Notes: generated by a model from the sequence alone, not told the origin. Counted from the first letter of the stretch, positions 34,750-47,636 are shown. The stretch: DNA of 64,000 nucleotides from Monosporascus cannonballus (GCA_004154925.1 QJNS01000089.1:216248-280247); one strand, 5' to 3'. A program made the numbers and translations.

Positions 34750-36589
34750 ATGCCGCATTCTGTGACGCCCCACTCCGAAAGCCCTCCCAATTCCGCGGAG
34801 CAGACCATGGCAGAGGCTCGGACCACGAATGCCCAGAATGGCGACAGCCAGAATACAGACGAGGAGAGGGATATCACGATGGCCGAACCGGACGCGTTAC
34901 CAGCAGCCGCGGAGCCGGAAGACAAGCAGGAAGTAAAACTAGAAGACTTGTTCGCAGACGTCGACTCGGACGAGGAGTTCCCCAGCTCTCGGGTCGAGGA
35001 CAATAAGCTTCCAAGCTCACCCGTGGCCCCGTCCTCACCGGCGTATGTCCCTCCATCTCGCAGCGCCGTCCAACGCAAGCCGCGACTGTGGTATCGTGTT
35101 CTAACAGGGACTGCAGGATTGGCGGGCTATCGCTGAAGTCGTCAGACCCCGAATTAATGCGCATGTTCTACCAGCGGCTCTTCCCGTGGCGTTACCTCTT
35201 CCAGTGGCTGAACCACAGCCCGACGCCCACGAACGACTTCGGACACCGCGAGTTCGCCTTCACCATGCCCAACGATCAATACTGGCGTTACCAATCATAT
35301 CCCACTGCCGACCTGTATGGCAACAACCCAGCTCTCCATCTTGCTCCGTCCCCCCTTCGTCTATGTGTCCTTCGCCTATGATCCCGTCACCCATAGCCGG
35401 GAGCCCACGTTGCTAACCAGAGATCACCCGCGACAGACTCCGGAAAGACGTCCTCCGACACATGCCCACGCGATTCGAGATCGGGCCGGTGTACAGCACG
35501 AACCCGCGGGACCGCAAGACGCTGCGGAACTCGAGCGCGTTCCGGCCCGTGTCCAAGGAGCTGTGCTTCGACATCGACCTGACGGACTACGACGACGTGC
35601 GCACGTGCTGCGACAAGGCCAACATCTGCGGGCGGTGCTGGGCCTTCATCACCATGGCCATCCAGGTGGTGGACGCGGCGCTGCGCGACGACTTCGGCTT
35701 CCGCCACGTGCTGTGGGTGTACTCGGGCCGCCGCGGCGCGCACGCCTGGGTGTGCGACCGCAAGGCGCGGTCCCTCGACGACCAGAAGCGCCGCGCGATA
35801 GCGGGGTACCTCGACGTGGTGCGCGGCGGCGCGCAGGCCGGCAAGCGCGTCAGCGCGCGCCGCCCCCTGCACCCGCACCTGAGCCGCAGCCTCGACCTGC
35901 TGGCGCCGCACTTCCAGGCGACGGTGCTCGGGACGCAGGACCCGTGGCGGACGGCCGAGCGCGCCGAGCACCTGCTGTCGCTGCTGCCCGACGGGGCGCT
36001 CAACGCGGCGCTGCGGTCCAAGTGGGAGTCGTCGCCCGACCGGCCCAGCGAGAGCAAGTGGGCCGACATCGACGCGGTGGCGCGCGCGGGCGGCGGCGGG
36101 CGGCAGCTCGACGGCCGCGCGCTGCTCGAGGCCAAGCAGGACGTCGTCCTCGAGTACGCCTACCCGCGCCTCGACATCGAGGTCTCCAAGAAGCTCAACC
36201 ACCTGCTCAAGAGCCCCTTCGTCGTGCACCCGGGCACCGGCCGCGTCTGCGTCCCCATCGACACGCGCACCCCGGGCGCCCTCGAGCGCTTCGACCCCCT
36301 CGCCGTCCCCACCGCGCAGCAGCTCGTCCAGGAGATCGACGCCTGGCATGGCGACGACGACGACGACAAGCGGGACGGGGACGGGGACGGCGTCAAGCGG
36401 GAGGGGGGCGAGGGGGGCGAGGGAGAGGGGCCGCGCAGGAAGAAGAGCCTCCAGGACTGGGAGAAGACGAGCCTGCGCCCCCACATCGAGTACTTCCGCG
36501 GCTTCGTGCTCGGCCTCATGCGCGACGAGCGCGGCGAGTCCGTCAGGGTCAAGCGGGAGAGGGAGGACGGCGAGGGTGTGGAGTTCTAA
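34750..36589 (+). CDS. PRI1: DNA primase small (catalytic) subunit
   Basis: Three exons: 34750-35042, 35117-35314 and 35437-36589 (547 residues). Both introns have GT..AG ends and a ctaac branch site. It makes the RNA primer in the DNA polymerase alpha-primase complex in the nucleus. Landmarks: an acidic N-terminal extension (LEDLFADVDSDEEFPSS), LKSSDPELMRMFYQRLFPWRYLFQWLN, REFAFTMPNDQYWRYQSYPTADLLRKD, the metal-binding acidic motif CFDIDLTDYDDVRTCC (about residue 207), the zinc-binding cysteines CCDKANICGRCW, and the SGRRGAHAWVCDRKAR nucleotide-binding signature (about residue 259). The domain order and length are those of eukaryotic PriS plus about 100 extra N-terminal residues, as in other Sordariomycetes (recalled, not checked). 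Exon 3 is very GC-rich with G/C third positions, which produces long false frames on the other strand. A basic/acidic low-complexity insert (KRDGDGDGVKREGGEGGEGE) precedes the C-terminal helix. Confidence 0.95.
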
Positions 36590-37633
36590 CAGCCTGACTA
36601 GGTGCCTACCTACCTGACGTACGAAACTGGGAGCGAGTTTAGATCTGGACTGCAGTGGGCGACGGGTCTTTTGAAACCCAACTACCGCGGGAGGGGTTGA
36701 AACGGGAATGGGGGGCTTTCTACGTAATGCCTGCCCACCGTCCGTCCGTCCGTCCGATGGTGAAAGTTGATTGGCAGGAAGCCGGAGCCGTGTGCCGGGG
36801 TCAAGGGCAACGGTCGTTTGTCCGGCGTTCACCTGTCTTAATGAAAGCAAAGGGCAAGGCATGGGCGGAGTCCGGAGTTCATGTGCAAATGACATGTCCA
36901 TAGCATAATGATTAAATTCGAATTCGAATTTTGGGTGCCGGATTTCAAGAAGTATCCATATCACGCAATACATCTATCTGTCTCTCCATTGTCTGGGTAT
37001 TTTCCTAATTGACAGGACGGCCGAACTTGCCTCGCCTTGCTTGCAATTTGCCTCCCGAGCCGCAAACCCTCCTAGCCTGATTTAAGTCATAGAAAAAAAA
37101 AATAACGCCTACCTCTAGCTAGCCAGGGAGGCGCATTGAGGTGTTCGAATTAACGGGGCATGCGAATAGGGCTATGATTACGCTCCGAGAAGTCTACCAA
37201 CCCGCAAAGAAACATTGCTTTCCAGAGGACGTTCTTCCCGTCCTCTCAATTCGGTCCTCTGCTGTCCTCTGGCCGTGTTTTATTAGCTGCTTTTCGAATC
37301 TCCTTCTTGACCCTGACAACCTACTTTATCTCTGGTTCAGAGGTGGATATGAAAGCAAGCTAGCGAGCGCATATAAAAGTATCTAGCGCCCCCCGTCGTT
37401 TCGGCGGGCATAGATATGTAAAGATATGGGTACTGCGATCGCGACATAGGAGTCCCCGTCCGGGAAGCATCGACCGCTCCCAGGAGGACTGACTGGAAAG
37501 CATCGGCCCAGGCGAGACGCGTGAAGCTGGATTATCTGTCCAGTATAACGCCGCCCTGCTGGAACCACCGAGAGCATTACATTTGCAATCGCCTACCGAC
37601 GAGATTCCGCAAAATGGCCAAAAACCGACTGGA
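36590..37633. other. Intergenic between convergent genes, nothing recognised
   Basis: 3' regions of the primase and HAD_SAK genes. It holds a short (CCGT)n run near 36740-36757. No supported frame. Confidence 0.5.
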
Positions 37634-39489
37634 TCAATACAAATTCTGAAAATCGGGACCGCCGCCGCCAAAACCGGCGTGTCTCGCCTGGTTACCAGCG
37701 CCCGGGCCCTGCCACGAGCCTCCCTGCGGCTGCTGAGGTATACCGTATTGCGGCGGCTTCCCTATCTGCTGGAGGCCCTTATCCATGGCCGGGAAATTGT
37801 CATCATAAGAGACGGAAGCGTTGGATCCGTAGGAGTCCTGGCCGTCGCGTGCCGCCACGTCGTCCAGAGACCGGTAACCCTTGCCGCCTCGGCCGCCTCC
37901 CTTAAAGTGGCCACCACCCCGCTGCCCCGTGCGGTAACCCCTGTTGGGCGTATGGTTTCCCCTAAAGCCACCTCTACCATGATTGCCGGACCCGCGGCCG
38001 TGGTAGTTGCCTCGCGGATTGTGCCCGTGCCCGAGGTTGCGCGATCGCCCGCCATCATCGGCCGCGTGTTTCCGCTTCGAGTGTCTACCGGCGAATAAGT
38101 TGTCGTGGCCGTCCTCGTTCCAGTCCTCGGGTTCGATACGGAGCATGACCTTCTCACCAACCGCTGTGTCAAGAATGAAGGACTTCTCAGGGGATACGGG
38201 CTCCCAATCTTGGATCCTGGCTGCATCTGTCGGACGCGCTCCTCTTCGTATTGCTAAAATGACAAACGGGATCGGATTTTCGATGTGGTATTTGGCGTTA
38301 GCCGGGACCGGTTCCACACGCGCTGCCCAGATGCTATTCTCGAAACAGCCCGTAGCGGTCACTCTCCACTGCATTTTGGCGTTCATACCACCCACCTCGT
38401 CTAGAACGCTCTTCGGGCACGGTCGTGGACATATCATGATCTGGTTTGCGTGAAGCTTGAATTCGGCATCTGGTAAGCTGTTCGGGATGGACACCAGGCC
38501 AAGCAACCTCTTCGTGCCCTCTGGTTCTATCATATAACTGGTGAAGAAGACCGTCTTCTTTATCATCAGACGGTCCCGGCGGCCTCCGTGCGACCGCTGG
38601 CTAACGATGGCGTTATGGCTGTTGACAAGATGCTGGACTTCGGCAACCTCGACGACGGGGTCAAGGTTCGTCGAAATTTCAGCCACTTGGATGACCTCGG
38701 CGGCTATTGGTCCACGCGAAGCCCGAGGTCCTAGGCCTTGTTGTCGCTGATTGTATTCGGAGAAGAAGGTGCGGAAGCCGGCGGTGTGTTTCGGGCGATC
38801 TTCGTAGACGCGTATCTCGGTGGCCTGCCTATACGTCTCTATTATGGCGGCGAGGAAGATCTGCTTGAATTCCATGGTGCTCCGGAAGCGCTCGCTGTTG
38901 GGACCGACGGCGGGCTTCAACCCGATCAGGTCGAATTCGAGGCCCTTGCTCGTCACGATGCGCCTGATCAGGTCGGAGAAGCCGGATTCGGAGCGTCCGG
39001 TCAAGAGAACACAGAGTGCATCTCGCTGCTTCATGCTAAGTCGCACGAGCTCCACAATCTTCTCATTCCACCACCCCCCCCAGGCCCGTGGCTCTTCTCG
39101 CTCGACTCCATCGCCGGTGGCCGCTAGTATTCGCGAATCGTGCCACCACCCGCCGTTGACGAATATTTCGGGACTTCCTAGCTGGCCGAGAGTGTAGGTG
39201 TTCCATAGTTTCGGGTTCGGAAGCGGAGTCTGGAACACTGAAATAATTATTAGCATAGGTACAGTTGACGCGCGGCGATGAAGCAGTAGGAGAGAGACGG
39301 GGGCGCACAGGTATTGTCAAAGTCATAGACATGTATGGTATCAATGGTGTCGACAGCGGGAAGCCGCTTGCTCAGGATGGACCACCTTCTCAAGGCGGTT
39401 AATGTGCGATGACTGCTGCCATGAGTATTCCCATTTTCCTCCCGGTTGCCATTTGTAAAGCTGTTGCGGACGGGGAAGTTTGACGCCAT
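37634..39489 (-). CDS. HAD-superfamily Swiss Army Knife RNA-repair-like protein (HAD_SAK_1) with RGG tail
   Basis: Two exons: 39489-39309 and 39237-37634, joined by a 71-nt intron (GTGCGC...TAATAATTATTTCAG) that completes YDFDNTLFQTPLPNPKLWN. About 594 residues. DFDNT at residues 56-60 is HAD motif I, the nucleophile Asp and its partner. Further family text follows: GSPEIFVNGGWWHD, VLLTGRSESGFSDLIRRI (motif II Thr) and IRVYEDRPKHTAGF (the Lys/Asp region). The second half holds a conserved domain (FTSYMIEPEGTKRLL) followed by a long Gly/Arg-rich tail with RGG boxes (RTGQRGGGHFKGGGRGG), suggesting RNA binding. The family is predicted, not proven, to act in RNA repair or processing. An upstream in-frame ATG at 39555 would add 22 residues. 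I chose 39489 for its good context (gacaATGGCG). Adjacent CTTT repeats lie in its promoter. Confidence 0.85.
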
Positions 39490-39616
39490 TGTCCGGACTG
39501 GTAGTAAGGGTAGGGAGCGCAGTGTCGAGGGAATGAGAGGAGAAGTCAGAGGCATACGATGGGGACAAAATAAAAAGAAATAATATTAAGACAGCATATC
39601 GGGGTGTTCCTTTTAG

Positions 39617-39659
<43 letters not shown>

Positions 39660-40442
39660 TTTCTTTCTCCCTTTCTCCCTTTCTCTCTATCTCTCTATCT
39701 CTCTATCTCTAGACTACCTGGCCCGGATAGATGAATGAATGGTATGAGGGAGAGAGTATCCCGCGGAATTGGGGAGTTGAATTGGTCGCGCGCTCTGTTC
39801 GTCGTGCCTGCCACTTTTCGGGCTGGATTGGTACTAATTGAATGCATCAATCGCCAACTGCCCTTTGAAATTCTGGGCAAGCTAGGTAGGTACCTAAGTA
39901 CTTAGTACTGTTGGCAAGCGGCTACTTGGGGTACCTAGGTAGGCAGCAAGCAGGGGCCAGACTGTATGTACTTGTATGGTACATCGCATGGTCCGAGCTC
40001 CCTATAGGAGGAGCTTCCTCCACTCATCACTCACTGCGTGGAGGGCATCGACTGATTCAAAATTACTCTGCGTACCTATCTCATCCGCCCAGTTCCAAGG
40101 AGCTAGGGCCCTCTTCACTTTATTCAGGTATGAGTAAAATTGGGACCGTCGGAATCCAACGGTTGAGCGACCATATCTATTAGGGACGTAAATATCGCAT
40201 ATCACCTGCATTAAACATTGCTTTGAACACATTACTACTGGGTTACCGACATTGTTTCCAGGGAGAAGCTACCTAGGTCGCTCCGGTGTGTATTTCATCT
40301 CACCCGAGACCTCTTCGCACATTTATATGTTAGTAATGGCTGCTCGTGTGGAACCGAAGCCCAAATCTGAAAACTAAACGTAGGCGGAGTTACAGGAATT
40401 CATCGGGCACGAGGCCAGGACATATCATCCAGCTGCGGCAAC
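39490..40442. other. Divergent intergenic region (HAD_SAK and DUF167 promoters)
   Basis: Apart from the CTTT microsatellite and scattered CCTAGGTA-like words (about 39880-39950) I see no conserved feature. Confidence 0.5.
39615..39663. repeat. (CTTT)n microsatellite followed by CT-rich tract
   Basis: About 11 CTTT units, continuing as CCCTTT and CTCTAT repeats to about 39710. It lies roughly 130 bp upstream of the HAD_SAK start. Confidence 0.9.
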
Positions 40443-40871
40443 ATGGCCTCACGCAAGGCCATCGACCTAGTCAGGAAATCCTCCTCCGAGACGCTGCTTC
40501 TACGATGCCATGTGCGCCCGGGAGCTAGCAAGGTCCGCGAGGGAATTACAGAAGTCACCGACGGAGCCGTAGAGCTATGCGTATCTGCGCAGGCACAGGA
40601 TGGCAAGGCAAACAAAGCAGTGGTGGAGCTATTGAGCGAGGTTAGTGCTCCCCCGACCGAGACCGAGACCGAGACCGCTGCTGTGGCGCCCTCGCCGGCT
40701 AACGAGCGAGCGTAGACGCTGGGCATCCCCAAGTCAGACCTGCAGATAATGCAGGGTGCCAAGACCAGGGACAAGATAATTAGCATCTCGACCTTGTCCT
40801 TGCGGCAGAAACAGCAGGACAACGACGAAGACCTGGTAGCGCGAATCAGGGAGAAGTTGCTAGCGAACTAG
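40443..40871 (+). CDS. DUF167/UPF0235 family protein
   Basis: Two exons, 40443-40640 and 40716-40871, joined in phase 0 over a 75-nt intron (GTTAGT...GCGTAG with a gctaac branch site), giving 117 residues. This is the YggU/C15orf40 type of small protein, recognisable by [18 protein letters not shown] at the start, the [14 protein letters not shown] helix, then [24 protein letters not shown] (the G-x-K-x-R-x-K signature). The full domain is present at normal length. The molecular role of the family is not established. No targeting peptide is obvious. The start ATG 40443 is the first in frame. Confidence 0.85.
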
Positions 40872-41287
40872 TCATCCTATAACTCAAGCGATACCCCTGA
40901 CGTGTTTCAGGGTTCCGTAGGTGTTGGTACAAAATCACAATCATCTGAACGAACATAGGCCGACATTAGCAATTTTCTCATCAATCTAAGCCAGAGAATG
41001 TGACGAAAAAGGGTATTGAGTCAGTGTAGATAGAACAATGGTGATAAGCTTAATCATGCTCATAAGAGTCATAAACAGCCTCTAAAGAGAAATTTCATCA
41101 TAGTAGGGAATGAAGATTCGGCAGGGAGTAAAGTGCAAAAACTTACTCAGCATAAGCTGGGTGCTCGCGGGCACTAAGCTCACCAGATTGACACTGACCA
41201 TGGGGGTCATCGTACCAAAGGAAAATCAGATTCTGTATGTACAAGCCAAGACTAGGCATTCATGCCGACTTTGGCATTCTATTTTTT
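40872..41287. other. Intergenic between convergent genes
   Basis: 3' regions only. A 68-codon frame at 41110 has no recognisable content. Confidence 0.5.
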
Positions 41288-42121
41288 TTAATCCGCCGTC
41301 GCTTTTACGGGATTAATCTCAACACCGAATTTCTCCTTGAGCCGCTCTCGTCTTCGCTCCTCGTAACCGGGAGGGCGAATTCCTGTGGTGTAAACGCGTG
41401 TCAGCCTTAGATTACAAACCGACGGGTTGTCGACGGTGACGTGGATGCTATCCTTCAAAGCTTACCTCTGCCCTCACCAAGCTCTGCCACCGTCTCTTCC
41501 ATGGGCCGTCTGCGATTCAACCGCATAAACTCTTTCCGCTCATACTCATCCAGATTATTGGTTCTGTTTTGACCTCCACGCAGACTGCCGCCGGTGTACT
41601 CGAAAGCCGTGAATACTACCGAGAAAAGAGCGCCGAAACCTAGGATATGCGGGATGCGGCCAGCTAGTCACTCCACGTCAGCCACCCCCTAACTCGCATA
41701 TTCGATTTGAGCGCCGCTTAAATGCCTCGTCATACCTCTCAAGCCCAGCGTGGCTCCCGCAAAGAAGGCCCCGATTGTGGTGTTAAGGGTATCGTCCTTT
41801 TCGCGCAGATTGGCTGCGGCGTCGGTGGTGAATTTGAAAGTGGTTCCCATTACGGCTACAAGCGCGTCAGCCAACCTCTTCCACCGCACGCAGCCTTCCG
41901 CGTCTGGGGTCAGTCGCACCATAAGTCGCGATGGTGTTGCCGTGTTTGGTAAGGACAGCCCATGATCCGACGTTCCGCTTAGCGAGGGAGTTCTGAATGG
42001 CGGCTACGAAGAGACCAGCCGTACCGCCGGCCAAACCACCCCGAACACCGGACTTGATGGCATTCCTTTGGTGGAAGTGAGGCTCCTCCGGCTGGACAGT
42101 GATGGGACGTGGATTCGCCAT
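41288..42121 (-). CDS. NADH:ubiquinone oxidoreductase (complex I) Tim17-fold accessory subunit, NDUFA11/B14.7-like (21 kDa)
   Basis: Four exons: 42121-41920, 41855-41736, 41663-41466 and 41382-41288. All introns are GT..AG in phase 1, and the product is about 204 residues. The text MANPRPITVQPEEPHFHQRN leads into a Tim17-type glycine-rich membrane region (SGVRGGLAGGTAGLFVAAIQ), then TTDAAANLREKDDTLNTTIG and AFFAGATLGLRAGRIPHILGFGAL, with up to four membrane segments. This is the fungal homologue of mammalian NDUFA11, in the inner mitochondrial membrane arm of complex I. The C-terminal tail (NNLDEYERKEFMRLNRRRPMEE) is the fungal-type extension facing the matrix or intermembrane side. There is no cleavable presequence, which is normal for this subunit. 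Confidence 0.85.
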
Positions 42122-43618
42122 CTTGGGGGCCGAAGGAGACGGTCACAATTGGGCGATTTGGGAATAGATAATTGCTTTGCAGACGGAGCAATGCTTAAGA
42201 GGGAATCGGATCAAGATTTGGGGTGAAGTAAAATGAGCAAAGCACCAAAGCTACGCTAACCTATTTTGGGGGGAGGGTGGTTTCTAGAATCTGCCGAGAA
42301 TCTACCGACAGCCTCTGTTAGCGGGGGTTCACGGACCCCCTCCCCCCCCCTTACGTACCGCGCTAATGACAGAACAGCATCGACTGGAGTTACGTCAGGG
42401 CTGGTACGTACTGCTCGCCTAAGTTTGGGCCCCCAAATTGTGTCACTGCTGAGCTCATCGGACGGATTGCCATCAATAGCCTTGCACCAAGCGCACACTC
42501 GAAGGCCATCAATGCCAGAGTTGTCACGGGAATACGTGACAAGCACGTGTGGTCGACTGCCTGTTAAGCTTCGCCATTTCGTGAAAGCATTCAAGGAAGC
42601 CTTCTTTTCCCAACATACTGCCTACTAGGTACCCAGGTAGTCTTTTCATTCCCCATTCCCCCATTCATCGTCAAATCTGTTGCCCCTCCCCCTCCTTGTG
42701 CTCTTTGCGCATCAATTTTTTCAGGTTATTTGTTAGCTGCATCGGCGCGTTTGGTTTCTTGTCTGGTTGGCGCTTTACGATACCCCCCAACGTGGACGAC
42801 ACGACCTACCGACCCGTTTATTCGACAGAAATATTTCCACCGTGTTGGTGTTCTTGCCCTGTGCTGCCTTATAACAGGCGATGGAAATCTCCTGAAGGTG
42901 AGGCGATTTCTCCATTTCTCTCATTTGTCAGCCTTGCATGCAGCCGGGGTTGGTTTCTAGAGTCTTGAACCGCCCAATCTTGATCGAGATGCCTCAAGTG
43001 AAGAGTCCCGACAGGTCAACACATCAAAACATTGAATGCCATTCGTTTAGTTGTTATGCTATGCTTCCTCATCCTTATCATCCGCTCCGAATCAACTACC
43101 ACCCTGTTCTCGTGGCCTGTGAACCGTTGCCGTCGTTGTTTGACATGTGGAAAGTGTTTGACTCCGTTGTACATTGAGGTTTTTCTCAAGTGGGGTTCCA
43201 TACCACCAGATGGCATAGTATATAGCTCATGAGGCTCGACGCAAGCACTGGCGCCCTATCTCATCTTAGGGAACACTCTCTCGTCGCAAGCCACTTTACC
43301 TTTCCTTTGAAGAGCCCTACAGTAACCGATGAAGGTGGTGTCGAGGACGTTATTATTCTCCCCCCCTCCCCCCCCTCCCCTCCGTCCCTGGACCAGTTAT
43401 TTGGCAGGGGCGTCAGGGGGGTCTCGTCAGCATGTTGGATGCTTCATCTTACGAGGCTGTATAAGTTTCTAGCTGGATCCTTCTGATGATGACTCTTATG
43501 CTGACTGGCCTTGTTAGCATAGGTACTTTCACGTTATCAATTCCGTGACCAAACAGCTGTCACGGTCTCTACCCCATGTTGTAATCTCATTAAGCGGCGC
43601 ATTACAACGTAGGCAACC
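42122..43618. other. Divergent intergenic region, 1.5 kb
   Basis: Contains homopolymer runs (C9 near 42342; C-rich tracts near 43364-43380) and several short frames without conserved text. I see no gene. Promoters of the complex I and UBP genes must lie here. Confidence 0.5.
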
Positions 43619-46600
43619 ATGGGTTCTCGTATAATCGGTTTAGCGGACCTGGAAGAAATAGATCGTCTGGGACAAGAGCGTGCCGAAGCTTGTCGGGCCT
43701 TTCGAAAACAGGACCATCCACGCCGTAAGTCCTTTTTCGCTTTGGACTTTCCGCTTTATCGACGTTTATTATGAGAAGCTCACTGGAAGTAGCTTATACC
43801 TCGCCGCGAGCTCTCAACCAGTTCATCCAGGGAAAGCTACCGGAACTCCCTGATAGGAGTCGATGTGGCAACCATGAGTTGCTCTTGACCCCGACGCAAA
43901 CCTTCGAGGACAATCATATAGTCTTCGTATCAACAGTCTGCGCGAAGTGTCATTTCCATTTCCATATCAAGAGCGATGCCAAGCATGGCCTCCCTTACAA
44001 TCTAGAACACCCAACGCACATGCTTATCCTGTCTCAGACCAAGTCTAAGGATGACCTGAGACCGGAGCGCACTAAGTACAACAAGCCCGAGGGATTTGCC
44101 CGGTTCATCTGTGGGGCGCGGGGCTGCGACTTCTGGCTCGAAATCACCATTTTTGCCCCCAAACTTAGTCGTCGCGAGGTGGATATGTTCGAGGATAACC
44201 GAAGGGTGCGGCTCAACTTAAGGGAAGCACGAAACGAAGACCCGGAAAGATATTCGGATGTCGGTGATGACTACGGGTCGGGGACCGCTGAGATACTGCT
44301 GAAGTACTTGTACGATGCCCTCAACGATCCACCGGATGCCCCCGCTAGAAGAATCAAGAAGAGGAACAAGAGGTTCAGGGTCTCTTTCCACACAGATTTT
44401 GACCCTCTCCTTCGAAGCCTTGGATTCACAGAAGGGACGGACGACGAATCGGAAGATCAATTTTGGCTTATGTGTCGGCCTGAGCCGCAGAAGAACCCGA
44501 CTCCTGTAGGCACACTAAGGGCGCAGGTGGAGGACGCCAAGGCGGAGATCTCCCTACTACTTCCCGGCAAAGAAACATTACCAGCATGGAAGCTCTTATT
44601 GAATGCCTTTGGGGGTGAATACTCAAGTTTGAAGCCTGAGCAATCCATTTCGGAAGACGACCTCGCATTACTGGGTTGCCTGAGTGATTACCCACCCCGG
44701 TACTTCTCCTGGGCCGCGAGGTTTTTGTCCGTTATGTGCCCTAAGAACCGAGAAGCATATCTTGCGGCGGCCCTCCGGTGTATCCAGGAGCGCAGTGATG
44801 ATGCACAATCCGAGATCGTCATGTACCAGTCGCAATTTGAGTCTACCCACCCCGTCGACGAAGACTTGCAAGAGGCGCTCGAGTTCTTCGGCGCGACGTC
44901 TGAATCAGAGCAAACCTCGGCTGACTTCTTCGTGAGCAAGTATTGCAGCATAGCACAGGATGACCCGAAAAAGGCTCTGGCCGAGAAGCACCTGAAGCTT
45001 ATTGGGCATCGCCTCAGTGTGGACATGGAGGTGTTGCTCTACCCCCAGGGTGAGCCAACTCCCCTACCTGCCGGTGCCGGGACGAAAGGGAGAAAGATGA
45101 GCATCAAGTCGGCGACCGGGCTTCTTGGCGTGGACGCGGTGTATCCCCCAGATTTGATCCGAGATTTTGTTATGAATCTTGTGAGTTCCTCCACGAAGCC
45201 TTTTGTTTCCCTCATAACTCATCAGCGTATATTGACCCCTTATCAGGATGAGAAGGCAGACCGTGAACGGGTTGCCGAGGCTCTCGAGGTGCTCTCTGAA
45301 CTTAAGCTCCAGCAGGAAAAGCCAGAAGAAGCAACGAAATTGCAGGAGTTTGCGACGTTCTTCAGAGAAACCGGCAGCGTCCCCACGCAAAATCCCCCGG
45401 GTGTCTCGCAGCCGCTGGAGGAGGCGCGAGAACCGACCGAATATGCAAATGTACCTCCCGGCTTAAGGAACATTGGAAATACGTGCTATTTGAACAGCCT
45501 TCTTCAGTACTTCTACAACGTCAAGACTGTCCGCGACCTTATAAACAACTTCGACCAGGTCAAACTAGAGCTGGATGAAGATGCTATTAGTAAGCGCCGC
45601 ACAGGAGGCAGCGGTAACAGCGTCAATTTGGAGGAGGCGATCGTGGCTCGGCAGTGTAAGCATCTCATTATTCACAAATACCGTTTACCACGCTGACTCA
45701 TGACAGTCGTCGAGATGCTGGGCGAGCTCTTCAACCAGCTGCAGTCCACCACGGAAGCTGCGGCTCAACCATCACAGAAACTTGCCAACACGGCTCTGTC
45801 GTCGGCCAAGGAGATATTGAGTGAGCGCAAACCCCCGCCGCTACCGGCGCGCCCTTCACCGGCGCCGCCGTTGCCGCCAAAAGAAGATACCGATATGGTA
45901 AAGGTCAGTGTTGAAGCTGCCGCCGACCAGCTCGAGACGGCTAGTTCCCGCAGCTCCCGAACCCTAGTGGAGGAGGAGGCCAAGGGCACCCCCACCGAGT
46001 CACTTGTTCTCAATGATAATGAGGACAAGCAGATTGCGGCCAAAGACTCGAGCCCGCAAGCACCTCCTCAACCCAGAGATGATATTCAAATGGAAGATGC
46101 CAAAGCCCCTACCACCTTAGAGGAGAAGATGGCCCTGGTGTCTCAGCGCCTTGAGGAGTCCGATAGAGCAGGCACTGCGCAGCAAGATGTCGAGGAGATC
46201 ATCGGTAACATCCTGGAGCACCTAATGCGCGCAATCCGTTCGGATGGTCCTATGCCTGGGAAGCCCGACTTACAGGCCGATAAGATTACGGAGACATTTT
46301 TCACGATGATAGTGAACTCCACGGCGAAGGCCACAGCTGACAATTCGAGCCAGCTAGACGCTGGAACAGCCGCCGCGGAGGATATCCTCAATGAAGAAAC
46401 CATCCCCGAGCGATGGATCACCGCATTCCCACATCCCGACAAGGAGAACAAAGTCAAAGTGTCGTTGTACGCGGCACTCGACCGGTATTTTACATACGAG
46501 CTACTCTTAGATGGAAGTCTAGCCCGTTACTCTACCATCAGATCGTTGCCGCCGATTCTTCACATCTGTATCCAACGCTCCGATGCGTCTGGCGTCAAGA

Positions 46601-47636
46601 ACAGAAACCCGGTGGTGATCCCCGAGGTTCTGTACATGGATCGGTACATGGAAGCTGAGAAGGGATCGCCGCTCTGGAGCATCCGCAGGCGGGTGTGGGC
46701 GATCAAGGAGCGCCTCGACGAACTGAATACTAGAAGCGCGAAGGGTCCAGAGAACGTATTTCGGAAAGACGCGGCTGGTGATTGGCAGACCACCGATTTC
46801 TTTGGCGACGCTTGGGGCAGCGAGCCCGCTAACGATGACATCTACTCAATTAATCTCGACGACACTCTCATGCGTGATTTGCCGTCCAAGCGCAAGGCTC
46901 CCGGGGATTCCACCAATTTGCCGCCCCCGAAAAGGGTGTCTCCCAGATCAGCACGTCGTACCAACACCGACTTGGTTGGTGCCATAGACGAATTGGAGAA
47001 GAGTCTCATAAACATGAGCGCAACGAGCTCTGCGGAGCTCAACACACTGCGTAAAGAAGTAGAAACCGACTTCGAATCAATGCAAAGAGAAAAGTACAGT
47101 TTGCATGCCGTCATCTGTCACGGCGGGGGAATGTCAGCCGGACATTATTGGGTAGGCCACCCTTTCCCGGACGCTTCAGGATACCACCGCTTTCCCCTCC
47201 GCTCCCCGTCACGGCTCCCAGCCGTCTCAGTTATACTCATTCATTGAATATCGGTCCGGCTCATGTAGCATCAAGCAATTGCTAACTTCAGATGCAGGTG
47301 TGGGTACGGGACTTTAAGAGGAACGTATGGATCAAGTACAACGATAGCATGGTCACCGAGGACGTACGAGATTCGCAGGCAGTTCTCGAGGAGCTGAACG
47401 ACAGCGGCGATCCTTACTATGTCGCATATGTTCGAGACGAGCTGAAGCATGACCTGGTGGAGGTCCCGCAGCGCCGCAAACCGGATACCAACGTCATTGT
47501 CAGTGACGACGCCGAGATTCAGACAATTGAGGGCGTTGATCCCGGAATGAAGCTAGAGGTCCGCCAGAGCGACAAAGCAGCGGAGGCAGCAGCGAAAGCT
47601 CATGGTGAGCCTCCTCCGCCTTACGAGATTTTATAG
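43619..47636 (+). CDS. UBP2: Ubiquitin carboxyl-terminal hydrolase, UBP2 type
   Basis: Five exons: 43619-43724, 43790-45180, 45247-45655, 45707-47151 and 47298-47636; about 1229 residues, the usual UBP2 size. A cysteine (USP, C19) protease that removes ubiquitin, in yeast especially Lys63-linked chains. N-terminal region: LAYTSPRALNQFIQGKLPEL, then a Cys/His zinc-like segment (CAKCHFHFHIKSDAKHG). The Cys box GLRNIGNTCYLNSLLQYF lies at about residue 570-588. The second half carries EAIVARQFVEMLGELFNQLQ, LPPILHICIQR and the His box HAVICHGGGMSAGHYWVWVRDF near residue 1113. The stretch 45181-45246 is open in frame but has GTGAGT...TTATCAG and interrupts conserved text (NL/DEKADRERVAEALEVL), so I treat it as a 66-nt intron. 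A long Pro/Ser-rich insert (RPSPAPPLPPKED) separates the two boxes, as is common in fungal UBP2. The first exon is the least certain. Confidence 0.9.

Noticed and set aside
35317..36597. 426-codon plus-strand frame overlapping the primase gene in another phase
   Set aside because: Arg/Ala/Pro-rich shadow of the real primase exon.
35387..36973. 528-codon open frame on the minus strand opposite the primase gene
   Set aside because: It mirrors the GC-rich third exon of the primase gene, is dominated by Ala/Arg/Leu/Val/Pro and has no conserved family text; long antisense frames are expected from G/C third positions.
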